This document shows positions 1-6,079 of a stretch of DNA of 6,217 bases, piece by piece (positions within the stretch are counted from its first letter, which is position 1; every line of letters starts with the position of its first letter). The position numbers were made by a program, and so were the translations under genes. The stretch comes from Caulobacter sp. B11 (GTDB lineage Bacteria > Pseudomonadota > Alphaproteobacteria > Caulobacterales > Caulobacteraceae). The notes below the pieces were generated by a model, which was not told where the DNA came from, searched no databases, and saw only the letters and a list, made by a program, of their open reading frames with translations. The stretch spans positions 1 through 6,217 of the forward strand of contig NZ_PEGG01000062.1 in NCBI RefSeq assembly GCF_002737765.1. Reading direction: 5' to 3'.

Positions 1-392
1 GCTGAGGGTGGCGCGGGCCAGGTCGGGCGCCGCCGCCAGGGCCAGGGCCAGGAAGCCCTTCATGTCGCAGGTTCCCCGGCCATAGAGCCGGCCGTCGCGC
101 GCCGTCACCACGAAGGGATCGCTGGTCCAGGGCTGGCCGTCCACCGGCACCACGTCGGTATGGCCCGACAGCACCACCCCGCCCTCGACCGCCGGTCCGA
201 TACTGGCCAGAAGGTTGGACTTGGTCCCGTCCAGATTGGGCACCGGCGGCTGGCGACGCCCAGATCGGCCAGATAGGCCTCGACCCATTCGATCAGGGCC
301 AGGTTGGAGCCGCGCGAGGTGGTGTCGAACCCCACCAGGGTGGACAGCAGGTCGATCGCGCGGCGCGACAGGTCTTCCGAGGAGGAGGTCAT
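1..392 (-). CDS. argE: Acetylornithine deacetylase (ArgE, M20 family), N-terminal part, one frameshift
   Basis: The protein is predicted to hydrolyse N-acetylornithine to ornithine and acetate in cytosolic arginine synthesis. ATG is at 392-390; the gene runs off the left edge, so only about 131 of roughly 390 residues are present. The first frame reads normally to about residue 50 (..LGVASRR), then becomes nonsense and stops near 105. Inserting one base at about 243-244 (a CC run on the plus strand) restores a clean M20 sequence to the edge: [16 protein letters not shown], then [19 protein letters not shown], then [16 protein letters not shown]. In the restored frame H78 and D80 of the HTD motif match the metal-ligand and catalytic Asp, and D110 of CDMKG matches the bridging metal ligand. 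DapE or another M20 amidohydrolase is possible, but the N-terminal [18 protein letters not shown] pattern favours ArgE. The break is inferred to be a sequencing error. It is divergent from purU. Confidence 0.85.
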
Positions 393-571
393 GACCCGAC
401 CCTAGCAAGGCCTTTGCCGCGACGGCAAATTTCGCGGCCGCTCGTCCAGCGATATCGTGCGGCCGAGGCAGGTTTATCCTTTCGGCGGCCTCCTGGCGCC
501 GGGCCTGTGCACGATTTGACTAGCCGAGGCCTCTTCCCATGGCCCCGCCCTGCCACTAGACGGAACGGACC
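393..571. promoter_or_regulatory. Divergent intergenic region argE / purU
   Basis: This 179-base spacer must hold the promoters of both the leftward argE and the rightward purU. It contains several inverted repeats (a perfect 7-bp one at 413-429; a second, CGGCCGC at 435-441 pairing with GCGGCCG at 459-465, around the palindrome CGATATCG at 450-457). A TTGAC at 516-520 could be a -35 element for purU, but I find no good -10 partner at the expected distance. I recognise no folate, glycine or other riboswitch consensus. No gene is seen here. Confidence 0.4.
413..429. repeat. Perfect 7-bp inverted repeat with 3-base spacer
   Basis: TTTGCCG (413-419), CGA, CGGCAAA (423-429) form a perfect inverted repeat whose near edge lies 20 bases upstream of the argE start. 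It could be a dimeric repressor operator or, in an argE leader, a small hairpin. It is not followed by a T-run, so a terminator role is unlikely. The function is inference only. Confidence 0.45.
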
Positions 572-1414
572 ATGATCCTGACCCTCTCCTGCCCCGACCA
601 GCGCGGCATCGTCGCCAAGGTCTCGACCTTTCTGTTCGAGCGCGCCTGCAACATTCTCGACGCCCAGCAATTCGACGACCAGGAGACCGGGGTCTTCTTC
701 ATGAGGGTGGTGTTCGACGCCGACGGCGCCGATCGAGAGGGCCTACGCGCGGCCTTCACGGGCCTGGCCGCCGGCCTGGCCATGCGCTGGACGATGCGCG
801 ACCGCAGCGAGCGCTACCGGGTGATGATCCTGGCCAGCAAGTCAGACCATTGCCTGACCGACCTGCTCTATCGCTGGCGCATCGACGAACTGCCCATGGA
901 CCTGACGGCGGTGGTCTCCAACCATTCGGTCGAGACCTATGAGCATATCGATCTGAGCGGCCTGCCGTTCCACCACCTGCCGGTGACCAAGGCCACCAAG
1001 TTCGAGCAGGAAGCCGAGCTCTGGAAGCTGATCCAGGACACCCGGACCGACATCGTCGTCCTCGCCCGCTACATGCAGGTGCTGTCCGACGGGCTGGCGG
1101 CCAAGCTGGAAGGGCGGTGCATCAATATCCACCACTCGTTCCTGCCGGGCTTCAAGGGCGCCAAGCCCTATCACCAGGCCCATGCGCGCGGCGTCAAGGT
1201 GATCGGGGCCAGCGCCCACTATGTGACCGGCGACCTCGACGAGGGCCCGATCATCGAGCAGGACGTCGAGCGCATCAGCCATCGCGACACGCCCGAGGAC
1301 CTGGTCCGCAAGGGCCGTGACATCGAGCGTCGCGTGCTGGCCCGCGCCCTGCGCTGGCGGCTGGAAGACCGGGTTCTGCTCAACGGCCGCAAGACCGTCG
1401 TGTTCACCGACTGA
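572..1414 (+). CDS. purU: Formyltetrahydrofolate deformylase (PurU)
   Basis: The enzyme hydrolyses 10-formyl-tetrahydrofolate to formate and tetrahydrofolate in the cytosol, balancing one-carbon pools (and in some bacteria feeding PurT with formate). The product is 280 residues, the usual family length. Residues 1-75 form an ACT regulatory domain ([18 protein letters not shown], then [11 protein letters not shown] and FFMRV). Residues 82-280 form the formyltransferase-like domain. Catalytic residues are visible: INIHHSFLP at 184-192 gives N185 and H187, and DLDEGPII gives D223; the N-to-D spacing of 38 matches Asn106/Asp144 of E. coli PurN. GAKPYHQA (196-203) and [15 protein letters not shown] are PurU hallmarks that separate it from PurN. 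An in-frame TAG at 557-559 with no other start codon after it fixes the ATG at 572. The Shine-Dalgarno is weak (GGAACGGA). It ends 2 bases before the stop of the convergent glycosyltransferase. Confidence 0.96.
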   Translation: MILTLSCPDQRGIVAKVSTFLFERACNILDAQQFDDQETGVFFMRVVFDADGADREGLRAAFTGLAAGLAMRWTMRDRSERYRVMILASKSDHCLTDLLYRWRIDELPMDLTAVVSNHSVETYEHIDLSGLPFHHLPVTKATKFEQEAELWKLIQDTRTDIVVLARYMQVLSDGLAAKLEGRCINIHHSFLPGFKGAKPYHQAHARGVKVIGASAHYVTGDLDEGPIIEQDVERISHRDTPEDLVRKGRDIERRVLARALRWRLEDRVLLNGRKTVVFTD

Positions 1415-1420
1415 ATTCAG
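1411..1420. repeat. 10-bp palindrome spanning both convergent stop codons
   Basis: CTGAATTCAG is a perfect palindrome. The plus-strand TGA of purU (1412-1414) and the minus-strand TGA of the glycosyltransferase (1419-1417) sit symmetrically in its arms, separated by 2 bases. It has no loop and no T-run, so it is not a normal intrinsic terminator. No other terminator fits between the two genes. Confidence 0.6.
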
Positions 1421-2475
1421 TCCGCGCCCACCAGCGGCAACAGACCGGCCTCGACCAGGGATTCAGGACCGGTGAACCGGCGGGTCATCGGCCCGATCAG
1501 GGATCGATCGCCCATTTGCTTGAAGGCTTCCTGCAGGAAGCGATATTCCACCGAGCCGTTATAGTACTGGCCTTCGGTGACCGCGGTCTCGACCTTGGCG
1601 GCCAGGCCCGGATAGAATTTGAAGTGGGCCAGGGCGCAGGCCAGAATTCCATCCGGCGCCTGGTTGATGCCATGATCGCCCATGCGCAGGATACCCGCGC
1701 CTTCCTTGATCAGGGGCACTTTCCAAAGGGCCGCGATCTTGGGCTTGTCGCTGTAGATCTCGCGGACCCGCGCCTGGTGTTCCCGATAGAGCATGCTGAG
1801 AAGACGGTGACGGATACCGGCCTGGAACACCTTGGGGGTGCCCCTGCCCTCCCAGCGAAAATAGGGGCCGACATCGAAAAAGGGATTGCCGGCGAACGGG
1901 CTCAGGGCGGGATCAAAGTCATGATGGCCGAGGGTTTCGCCGTAGCAGTCCACCATGGGCGCCGTCGCATAGGTCCGCCCGGCCGCGTCCAGGATCTGGG
2001 TGAACGCCTGGATCGTCGAGACCCCGGGCGGCAGGACGAGAAACTCGTCCGCGTCCACGACAAGAACCCAGCGGTCCTTCAAGATCTGCTTGGGCAGGTT
2101 TTCCTTCAGGAATGACGCCAGCCGCCGCGGGGTGCCGTCCGGCTTGAGGCCGAACTGATCCTCGAACCGGCTGTCAGAGCGAAGAAGGGTGCAGTCGGGC
2201 TGACCCTCGAGAAAGGATCGGAAAGGTTCGTCCGACCGGTCATCATAGATGACGAAGTGCGCGAAGCCGAGATTGCGGTAGTGCTCGAAGAAATGCGGAC
2301 CGAAATAGGTCTCGTCCCGCATTATTGCAAATATGCTAATATTATCACGCGTAAGGGGCGCGCGCGTTTGACGACCCGCGCCGCTATCGAAGCACTCATG
2401 ATATAATCTTTGCCGCCATAAGCCTGCGCTCGCTTGCTGAACAGAGCAGCCTAGTGGGATTCTGGCGCGCTCCAC
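1417..2475 (-). CDS. Glycosyltransferase family 2-like protein (start uncertain)
   Basis: A GT-A-like glycosyltransferase of the kind found in bacterial surface-polysaccharide loci (resembles the Pfam Glyco_tranf_2_4 group); substrate unknown. Numbered from the longest frame (352 codons, GTG at 2475-2473): the domain opens at 45-55 (NISIFAIMRDE), followed by EHYRNLGFAHFVIYDDRSDE (64-83), WVLVVDADEF with the DxD-type metal/nucleotide motif at 141-145, a central FRWEGRGTPKVF block (206-217), and a C-terminal LAHFKFYPG (282-290) and YYNGSVEYR (304-312) typical of the family. No signal peptide or membrane segment is seen. The first about 44 residues look unlike the family, lack any ribosome site, and lie over an AT-rich tract. 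A better start may be the ATG at 2399-2397 (MSASIAARVVKRARPL..), which joins the main frame at TRDNISIF if one G is missing from the run at 2355-2358, giving about 327 residues. The only other in-frame ATG is at 2322. Confidence 0.85.
   Translation of the reverse strand: MERARIPLGCSVQQASAGLWRQRLYHECFDSGAGRQTRAPLTRDNISIFAIMRDETYFGPHFFEHYRNLGFAHFVIYDDRSDEPFRSFLEGQPDCTLLRSDSRFEDQFGLKPDGTPRRLASFLKENLPKQILKDRWVLVVDADEFLVLPPGVSTIQAFTQILDAAGRTYATAPMVDCYGETLGHHDFDPALSPFAGNPFFDVGPYFRWEGRGTPKVFQAGIRHRLLSMLYREHQARVREIYSDKPKIAALWKVPLIKEGAGILRMGDHGINQAPDGILACALAHFKFYPGLAAKVETAVTEGQYYNGSVEYRFLQEAFKQMGDRSLIGPMTRRFTGPESLVEAGLLPLVGAD
2318..2412 (-). promoter_or_regulatory. AT-rich leader / start region of the glycosyltransferase gene
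   Basis: In an otherwise GC-rich window, two patches stand out: about 2318-2352 (22 of 34 bases A/T, containing TAATATTATC) and 2397-2411 (CATGATATAATC). The first is decoded by rare codons (AAT, ATT, ATA, TTT) just before the conserved IMRDE block. AT-rich, rare-codon sequence is typical of true 5' ends, so this supports a translation start near here instead of at 2475. A promoter could also lie here; no clear -35/-10 pair is visible. Confidence 0.35.
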
Positions 2476-2508
2476 CTGAAGGAGGCCGCTCGCGGGCGAT
2501 TCGCCCCG

Positions 2509-2528
2509 AAGGTCTTTTGCGAGACCTT
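2509..2528 (-). terminator. Possible terminator hairpin after the FKBP gene
   Basis: AAGGTCT (2509-2515) and AGACCTT (2522-2528) are a perfect 7-bp inverted repeat around a 6-base loop, 52 bases past the FKBP stop. Neither side has a T-run, so it may only act as an RNA 3'-end stabiliser or Rho-dependent site, or be chance. Confidence 0.35.
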
Positions 2529-2554
2529 TCAGCGACCCGGCCTGGACGCGGACA

Positions 2555-2576
2555 GACTTTGAGCCGACTTTGAGCC
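2555..2576. repeat. Tandem duplication, two 11-bp units
   Basis: GACTTTGAGCC occurs twice back to back (2555-2565 and 2566-2576), followed by a further GAC, just 4 bases beyond the FKBP stop codon. It looks like a small slippage duplication in the 3' untranslated region; no function is evident. Confidence 0.7.
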
Positions 2577-2580
2577 GACG

Positions 2581-3075
2581 CTAGCCTTGCTGAACGCGAC
2601 CTTCCGCCGGCAGCACGTCGATCAGTTCGATGCGGAAAATCATCACGCTGTTGCCGGGAATGGGCCCCTTGTCCTGGGCGCCGTAGCCGAGCGCCGGCGG
2701 CACATAGAGGATCCATTCGTCGCCGGGACGCATCTTGACCAGAGCGGTCTGCCAGGCGGGCACCAGCCCGTTGAGCGGGAACGAGGCCGGGACGCCGCGC
2801 TCGTAGGAACTGTCGAACACCGACCCGTCCAGCAGCTTGCCCTCGTAGTGGACCTTGACCTCGTCGACGACGGCCGGCTTGGGGCCGGTCAGCGGGCCCG
2901 ACTTGACGATCTTGTACTGCAGGCCGTCGGGCAGGGTGATCACCCCAGGCGCCTTGCTGTTCTTGGCCATGAACGCCTCGGCGGCGGCCTGGTTTTCCTT
3001 CTGGGCCTGGCTGGGTCCGCAGGCGGAGATCCCGAGACAGGCGGCGAAGGCGAGAATGAGGGCGGGAACACGCAT
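2581..3075 (-). CDS. FKBP-type peptidyl-prolyl cis-trans isomerase, lipoprotein
   Basis: This 164-residue protein is predicted to catalyse proline isomerisation in the periplasm while anchored by a lipid. Residues 1-18 are a signal peptide (MRVPALILAFAACLGISA) ending in the lipobox ISAC with the lipidated Cys at 19; Gly at +2 carries no inner-membrane retention Asp, so outer-membrane sorting is likely. After a short Gln/Ala-rich linker, one FKBP domain covers about 45-156. Active-site residues known from human FKBP12 can be matched: Y77 (Y26), F87 and D88 (F36, D37), F99 (F46), V105 (V55), W108 (W59), Y131 (Y82), F147 (F99). The start is well set: ATG at 3075 with AGGAAAA about 5 bases upstream (3087-3081). 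It is a single-domain protein, shorter than Mip/FkpA, which carry an N-terminal dimerisation domain. It is transcribed divergently from galU. Confidence 0.93.
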   Translation of the reverse strand: MRVPALILAFAACLGISACGPSQAQKENQAAAEAFMAKNSKAPGVITLPDGLQYKIVKSGPLTGPKPAVVDEVKVHYEGKLLDGSVFDSSYERGVPASFPLNGLVPAWQTALVKMRPGDEWILYVPPALGYGAQDKGPIPGNSVMIFRIELIDVLPAEGRVQQG

Positions 3076-3110
3076 GTCGATTTTCCTGGCGGCGCCGAGA
3101 GTCCGCTTGG

Positions 3111-3136
3111 CGTAGCAGGACCACCGCGAACATCAA
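3111..3136 (-). promoter_or_regulatory. Candidate promoter of the FKBP gene
   Basis: On the minus strand TTGATG (3136-3131) and GCTACG (3116-3111) are 14 bases apart, resembling the Caulobacter housekeeping consensus TTGACG / GCTANAWC, and lie about 36 bases above the start codon. The -10 match is partial, so this is a suggestion. Confidence 0.35.
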
Positions 3137-3225
3137 TCCTTGTCGGCGCCATAAGGCCGTCCCCGACGAACAGAGGTGGCGAAACAGGTTCGCGCCCTTT
3201 AGAAATCGCCCGCGAGAGTCCAATC

Positions 3226-3230
3226 AGAGG
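3226..3230 (+). promoter_or_regulatory. Ribosome binding site of galU
   Basis: AGAGG lies 5 bases before the ATG at 3236, the clearest Shine-Dalgarno on the plus strand, and supports that start. The rest of the 160-base divergent spacer (3076-3235) shows no convincing plus-strand promoter. Confidence 0.55.
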
Positions 3231-3235
3231 CGTCC

Positions 3236-4101
3236 ATGAAATCCGTCCGCAAGGCTGTTCTTCCCGTCGCCGGCTTTGGCACCCGCGTGCTGCCCGGCAC
3301 CAAGACCACCCCCAAGGAGCTGCTCAACGTCGTGGACCGGCCGATCCTGTCCTACATCGTCGAAGAAGGACGCGCGGCGGGGATCGAGCACTTCATCTTC
3401 GTCACCGGCCGCGGCAAGGGGGCGATCGAGGACTATTTCGACCATAATGTGGAGCTGGAGGCCGCGCTCGAGGCCAAGGGCAAGACCGACCTGCTGGAGG
3501 CTCTGCGCGCCGAGCTGCCCAATCCGGGCGAGATGAGCTTCGTGCGCCAGATGGCCCCGCTCGGCCTCGGCCACGCTGTCTGGTGCGCCCGCGACATCGT
3601 CGGCGACGAGCCCTTCGCGGTGATGCTGCCCGACATGGTGATGTCGGCCCAGGTTCCGGCCCTGGCCCAGGCGATCGAGGCCTATGACCAGAAGGGCGGC
3701 AATATTGTCGTCGTCGAGCCCTGCCCGAGGGCCAGGCCCATCAGTACGGCATCGTCGCCCTGGACGGCCGCGAGGGCCGCCTCAACCGGATGACCGGCAT
3801 GGTGGAGAAGCCCGCCAAGGGGACCGAGCCGTCCAACCTGTTCATTTCAGGCCGCTACATCCTGCAGCCGGAGATTTTCGATCTGCTGGCCCGCCAGGGC
3901 AAGGGGGCCGGGGGCGAGATCCAGCTGACCGACTCCATGCTGGCCCTGCTGACCCGCCAGGACTTCCATGCCCTGGAATATGACGGCGAGACCTATGACT
4001 GCGGCGACAAGATCGGGCTGCTGCGCGCCAATGTCGGCCTGGCGCTGAAGCGTCCGGACCTGGCCGACGCCGCCCGGGCGGCGATTCTTTCGCTGCTATA
4101 G
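3236..4101 (+). CDS. galU: UTP-glucose-1-phosphate uridylyltransferase (GalU), one frameshift
   Basis: The enzyme makes UDP-glucose from UTP and glucose-1-phosphate, feeding lipopolysaccharide, capsule and other envelope glycans. The raw sequence gives two frames: 3236 to about 3726, and about 3727 to 4101. Adding one base within TGCCC (3722-3726) joins them into 288 residues, the normal GalU length. Before the break: nucleotide-binding signature AGFGTRVLPGTKTTPKELL (12-30), VTGRGKGAIEDYFD (56-69), GLGHAV (110-115), and LPDMVM with metal-ligand D133. After it: EGQAHQYGIVALDG, GMVEKP (188-193), GRYILQPEIF (206-215), GGEIQLTD, YDCGDKIGLL (254-263). The family match continues without loss on both sides, so I treat this as one gene with a sequencing error. 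A real null is possible but less likely because galU is usually single-copy. The upstream frame would otherwise end at 3793 with a nonsense tail. Confidence 0.95.
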
Positions 4102-4115
4102 CGCTCCACCGCGCG

Positions 4116-4139
4116 CCTGACCCCCGGCCAGGGGTCAGG
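4116..4139. terminator. Bidirectional terminator-like hairpin between galU and the GT41 gene
   Basis: CCTGACCCC (4116-4124) and GGGGTCAGG (4131-4139) form a perfect 9-bp GC-rich stem with a 6-base loop. It starts 14 bases after the galU stop and its right arm contains the stop codon of the convergent glycosyltransferase gene (4137-4135). No T-run follows on either strand, as is common in high-GC genomes, so efficiency is unknown. Confidence 0.6.
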
Positions 4140-5949
4140 ACTCCTGGGGAGATTCGGCGGGGACGCTGTAGGGCGTCGGGGCTTCGCCGGCCACGTAGCG
4201 GCGGACCATTTCGACATAGGCCCGTTCAATGGCCCGCGTGTGCCGGACGGCGTCGAACAGCGGCGAGGTGGCGCGGTTGTCGACGATCCTCTGGCGTAGG
4301 CCCCGCAGCGCCCGCGGATCGGTCGCCAGATGGATGGCCGTCGCCTGGTAGGCCTCCAGGCTGGGCGCGACCAGTTCGGGAACGCCCATGGCGTACAGCA
4401 GGCTGACCGCGCCGCGCCCGGCCGGGGTGGGTCCGGCGCAGGTCAGCAGCGGCACGCCCGCCCACAGGGCGTCGCTGGCCGTGGTGAAGGCGGCGACCGG
4501 CAAGGTGTCGAGGCATAGGTCCGCCAGCTGAAGCCGGCGAAGATGCAGCGAATGGCTCAGCTTGGGAGCGAAGATCAGTCGCTCCGGCGCCACGCCCCGC
4601 GCCACGGCTTCGCGCATCAGATTGGCGCGGGCCAGGTCGTTGGTGGCCAAAAGCCAGAGTACGCTGCCGGGAACGGCGTTGAGCAGGTTCGCCCAGATGT
4701 CGAACATCCGGGGCCCGAACTTGTAGGCGTTGTTGAACGAGCAGAACACGAAGGCGTCCGGCGGCAGTCCCGCCCCCGCGCGGGTCACCGGGGCCGGATC
4801 GATCACCCGGTTGGCGTCATTGGGCTGGAAACAGTCCGGCAGATGCACCAGCCTCTCGGTGGTGTAGGGCTGGAAGTCCAGCGGCGCGACCAGGGCGTCG
4901 GCGATCACATAGTCGATGAACGGCACGCCCATCGTGCCCGGGAAGCCCAGATAGTTCACCTGCACCGGGGCGGGCCGATAGCCGAGGATCTCGGGCCGGG
5001 CGCCCTCGGTATAGCCCTTCAGATCGATCAGCACGTCGAGGTCCAGATCGGCGATCAGTTGGGCCGCGTCCCGGTCCGACAGGGCCTTGATGTCGATGAA
5101 GCGGTCGAAGGCCGCGGCCAGTCTCTGGCGGGTCGGGCTGTCGTCGTCGCGGCCGTAGGACAGACCGATGACCTCGAACCGCGCCCGGTCATGGGCCTCC
5201 ATCATCTGGACGACCAGATAGCTGGTGGCGTGGGCGTGAAAGTCGGCGGAAATGTAGCCGATCCTGAGGCGGCCGTCGGACCGGTCGCGCGGGGCGGCTG
5301 GACTCACATGGGCGGTCGAGGGCCGCACATAGGGCGCGCCCCAGCGGATCGCGCAGTCGAGTTGCTCCTGACCCGTTGAGTCGAGCGCCAGCATGATGAA
5401 CGGCGGCACGCGTTCACCGGCCAGGGCCAGGGCCCGCAGACGCGCGTCGTCGGCGCCCCAGTCGGACCAGTCGCAGACCAGTCGCTTGGCGGCGATATGG
5501 GCCCGGATGGCCCGGGACGAGTCGGGACTGAGCGCCCGGGCCCGAGCCAAATGAAAGATCGCCCGCTCGCTGTCGCGAACCCGGGTGAACAGACCGCCCA
5601 GACGCTGCTGCACCAAGGCCGAGGCCGGGCGCAGCCGCTCGGCGTCCTTCAGGTGCTTCAAGGCTTCCGTGAACTGGCCGCGACCGTTCAGGCTGCTCGC
5701 CAGGTTGAGACGGGGCTCGATCTCGAGCGGGGCCGCCGCGATGGCCTTGAGGAAATAGGCCTCGGCCTGGTCGCGCCGACTTTCGCTCAGGGCGATCACC
5801 CCCAGCAGGTTGATCGCCTGCCAGTGGCCCGGGGCGAGCCGAAGCAGGGCCGCCAGGGTCGCCTTGGCGCCCGCCGGATTGCCCGCCTTGTGAAGAGCCG
5901 CCGCGCGCTGGGCCAATCCCTGTAGTTCGAGCGATTTACCTCGGGCCAT
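4135..5949 (-). CDS. TPR and SPINDLY/OGT-type glycosyltransferase (GT41 family)
   Basis: A 604-residue cytosolic protein predicted to transfer a sugar to protein Ser/Thr residues. Four TPR-like units of exactly 34 residues (7-40, 41-74, 75-108, 109-142, each ending in Pro) form the N-terminal partner-binding part. A linker (about 143-225) precedes the GT-B catalytic region (226-585): RIGYISADFHAHATSYL with H240 matching His498 of human OGT, LIDLKGYTEGARPEILGYRPAPVQVNYLGFPGT, CSFNNAYKFGP with K410 matching catalytic Lys842, GSVLWLL, LADLCLDT, TTASDALWAG (489-498), and TSPLFD near the end. The usual His before TT (His920 in OGT) is Phe488 here, and the ASRVA motif reads AGRGA. The ATG at 5949 has AGGTAGAGG just upstream. 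Related Caulobacter proteins include the TPR flagellin glycosyltransferase FlmG, which uses a pseudaminic acid donor; the target and donor here cannot be told. No flagellar gene is in view. Confidence 0.92.
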   Translation of the reverse strand: MARGKSLELQGLAQRAAALHKAGNPAGAKATLAALLRLAPGHWQAINLLGVIALSESRRDQAEAYFLKAIAAAPLEIEPRLNLASSLNGRGQFTEALKHLKDAERLRPASALVQQRLGGLFTRVRDSERAIFHLARARALSPDSSRAIRAHIAAKRLVCDWSDWGADDARLRALALAGERVPPFIMLALDSTGQEQLDCAIRWGAPYVRPSTAHVSPAAPRDRSDGRLRIGYISADFHAHATSYLVVQMMEAHDRARFEVIGLSYGRDDDSPTRQRLAAAFDRFIDIKALSDRDAAQLIADLDLDVLIDLKGYTEGARPEILGYRPAPVQVNYLGFPGTMGVPFIDYVIADALVAPLDFQPYTTERLVHLPDCFQPNDANRVIDPAPVTRAGAGLPPDAFVFCSFNNAYKFGPRMFDIWANLLNAVPGSVLWLLATNDLARANLMREAVARGVAPERLIFAPKLSHSLHLRRLQLADLCLDTLPVAAFTTASDALWAGVPLLTCAGPTPAGRGAVSLLYAMGVPELVAPSLEAYQATAIHLATDPRALRGLRQRIVDNRATSPLFDAVRHTRAIERAYVEMVRRYVAGEAPTPYSVPAESPQES

Positions 5950-6000
5950 GACCTCTACCTGCGTCGATCTTCAACGGGTCGCGACGGCGACCGTCTGTCA

Positions 6001-6013
6001 GCCGTCCGACGGC
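6001..6013. repeat. Short hairpin-forming inverted repeat
   Basis: GCCGT CCG ACGGC is a perfect 5-bp stem with a 3-base loop, in the leader of the GT41 gene about 50 bases above its start. It is short and may be chance in GC-rich DNA. Confidence 0.25.
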
Positions 6014-6036
6014 GTGTGTGCTGGATTAGACGTTCG

Positions 6037-6069
6037 CCGGAGCCTGCCGCAAGCGCTTGCGAGCTCCGG
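6037..6069. repeat. Nested palindrome: possible ilvA terminator or LacI-type operator
   Basis: The outer arms CCGGAGC (6037-6043) and GCTCCGG (6063-6069) enclose a perfect 14-bp palindrome CGCAAGCGCTTGCG (6048-6061). The inner core fits AAnCGnTT, the pattern bound by many LacI/PurR-family repressors. It lies 10 bases past the ilvA-like stop and about 90 bases above the GT41 start. As RNA it would fold into a strong hairpin, so it could end ilvA transcription, although no T-run follows. The sequence alone does not separate the two readings, and no regulator gene is in view. Confidence 0.5.
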
Positions 6070-6079
6070 AGTCGGGGGT

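Noticed and set aside
393..571. Folate or other riboswitch upstream of purU
   Set aside because: I could not identify a conserved aptamer core; the visible pairings are simple inverted repeats.
842..1282. A 146-codon minus-strand open frame inside purU
   Set aside because: Antisense shadow of a complete PurU with all catalytic residues.
1516..2115. A 199-codon plus-strand open frame opposite the family-2 glycosyltransferase
   Set aside because: Antisense shadow; the minus strand carries conserved motifs over the same bases.
2494..2506. GGGCGA-T-TCGCCC inverted repeat as a terminator
   Set aside because: The single-base centre cannot form a hairpin loop without losing pairs and there is no T-run; likely chance in GC-rich DNA.
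2396..3223. A 275-codon minus-strand open frame over the FKBP gene
   Set aside because: It is a shadow: Arg/Gly-rich, no recognisable domain, and it covers a gene with a signal peptide and intact FKBP active site.
2587..3447. A 286-codon plus-strand open frame
   Set aside because: It runs antisense through the FKBP gene and then out of frame into galU; low-complexity composition typical of high-GC shadows.
3722..3727. Programmed ribosomal frameshift in galU
   Set aside because: There is no slippery heptamer, no downstream stimulatory structure that I can see, and GalU is not known to use recoding; a homopolymer error explains it more simply.
3790..4101. A separate 103-residue protein starting MTGMVEKPAKG
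   Set aside because: It is the C-terminal third of GalU in the shifted frame; the family sequence continues upstream of this ATG to the break point near 3727.
4543..5379. A 278-codon plus-strand open frame opposite the GT41 gene
   Set aside because: It has His/Gly/Val/Arg-rich shadow composition with no motif, fully antisense to a well-supported GT41 enzyme.
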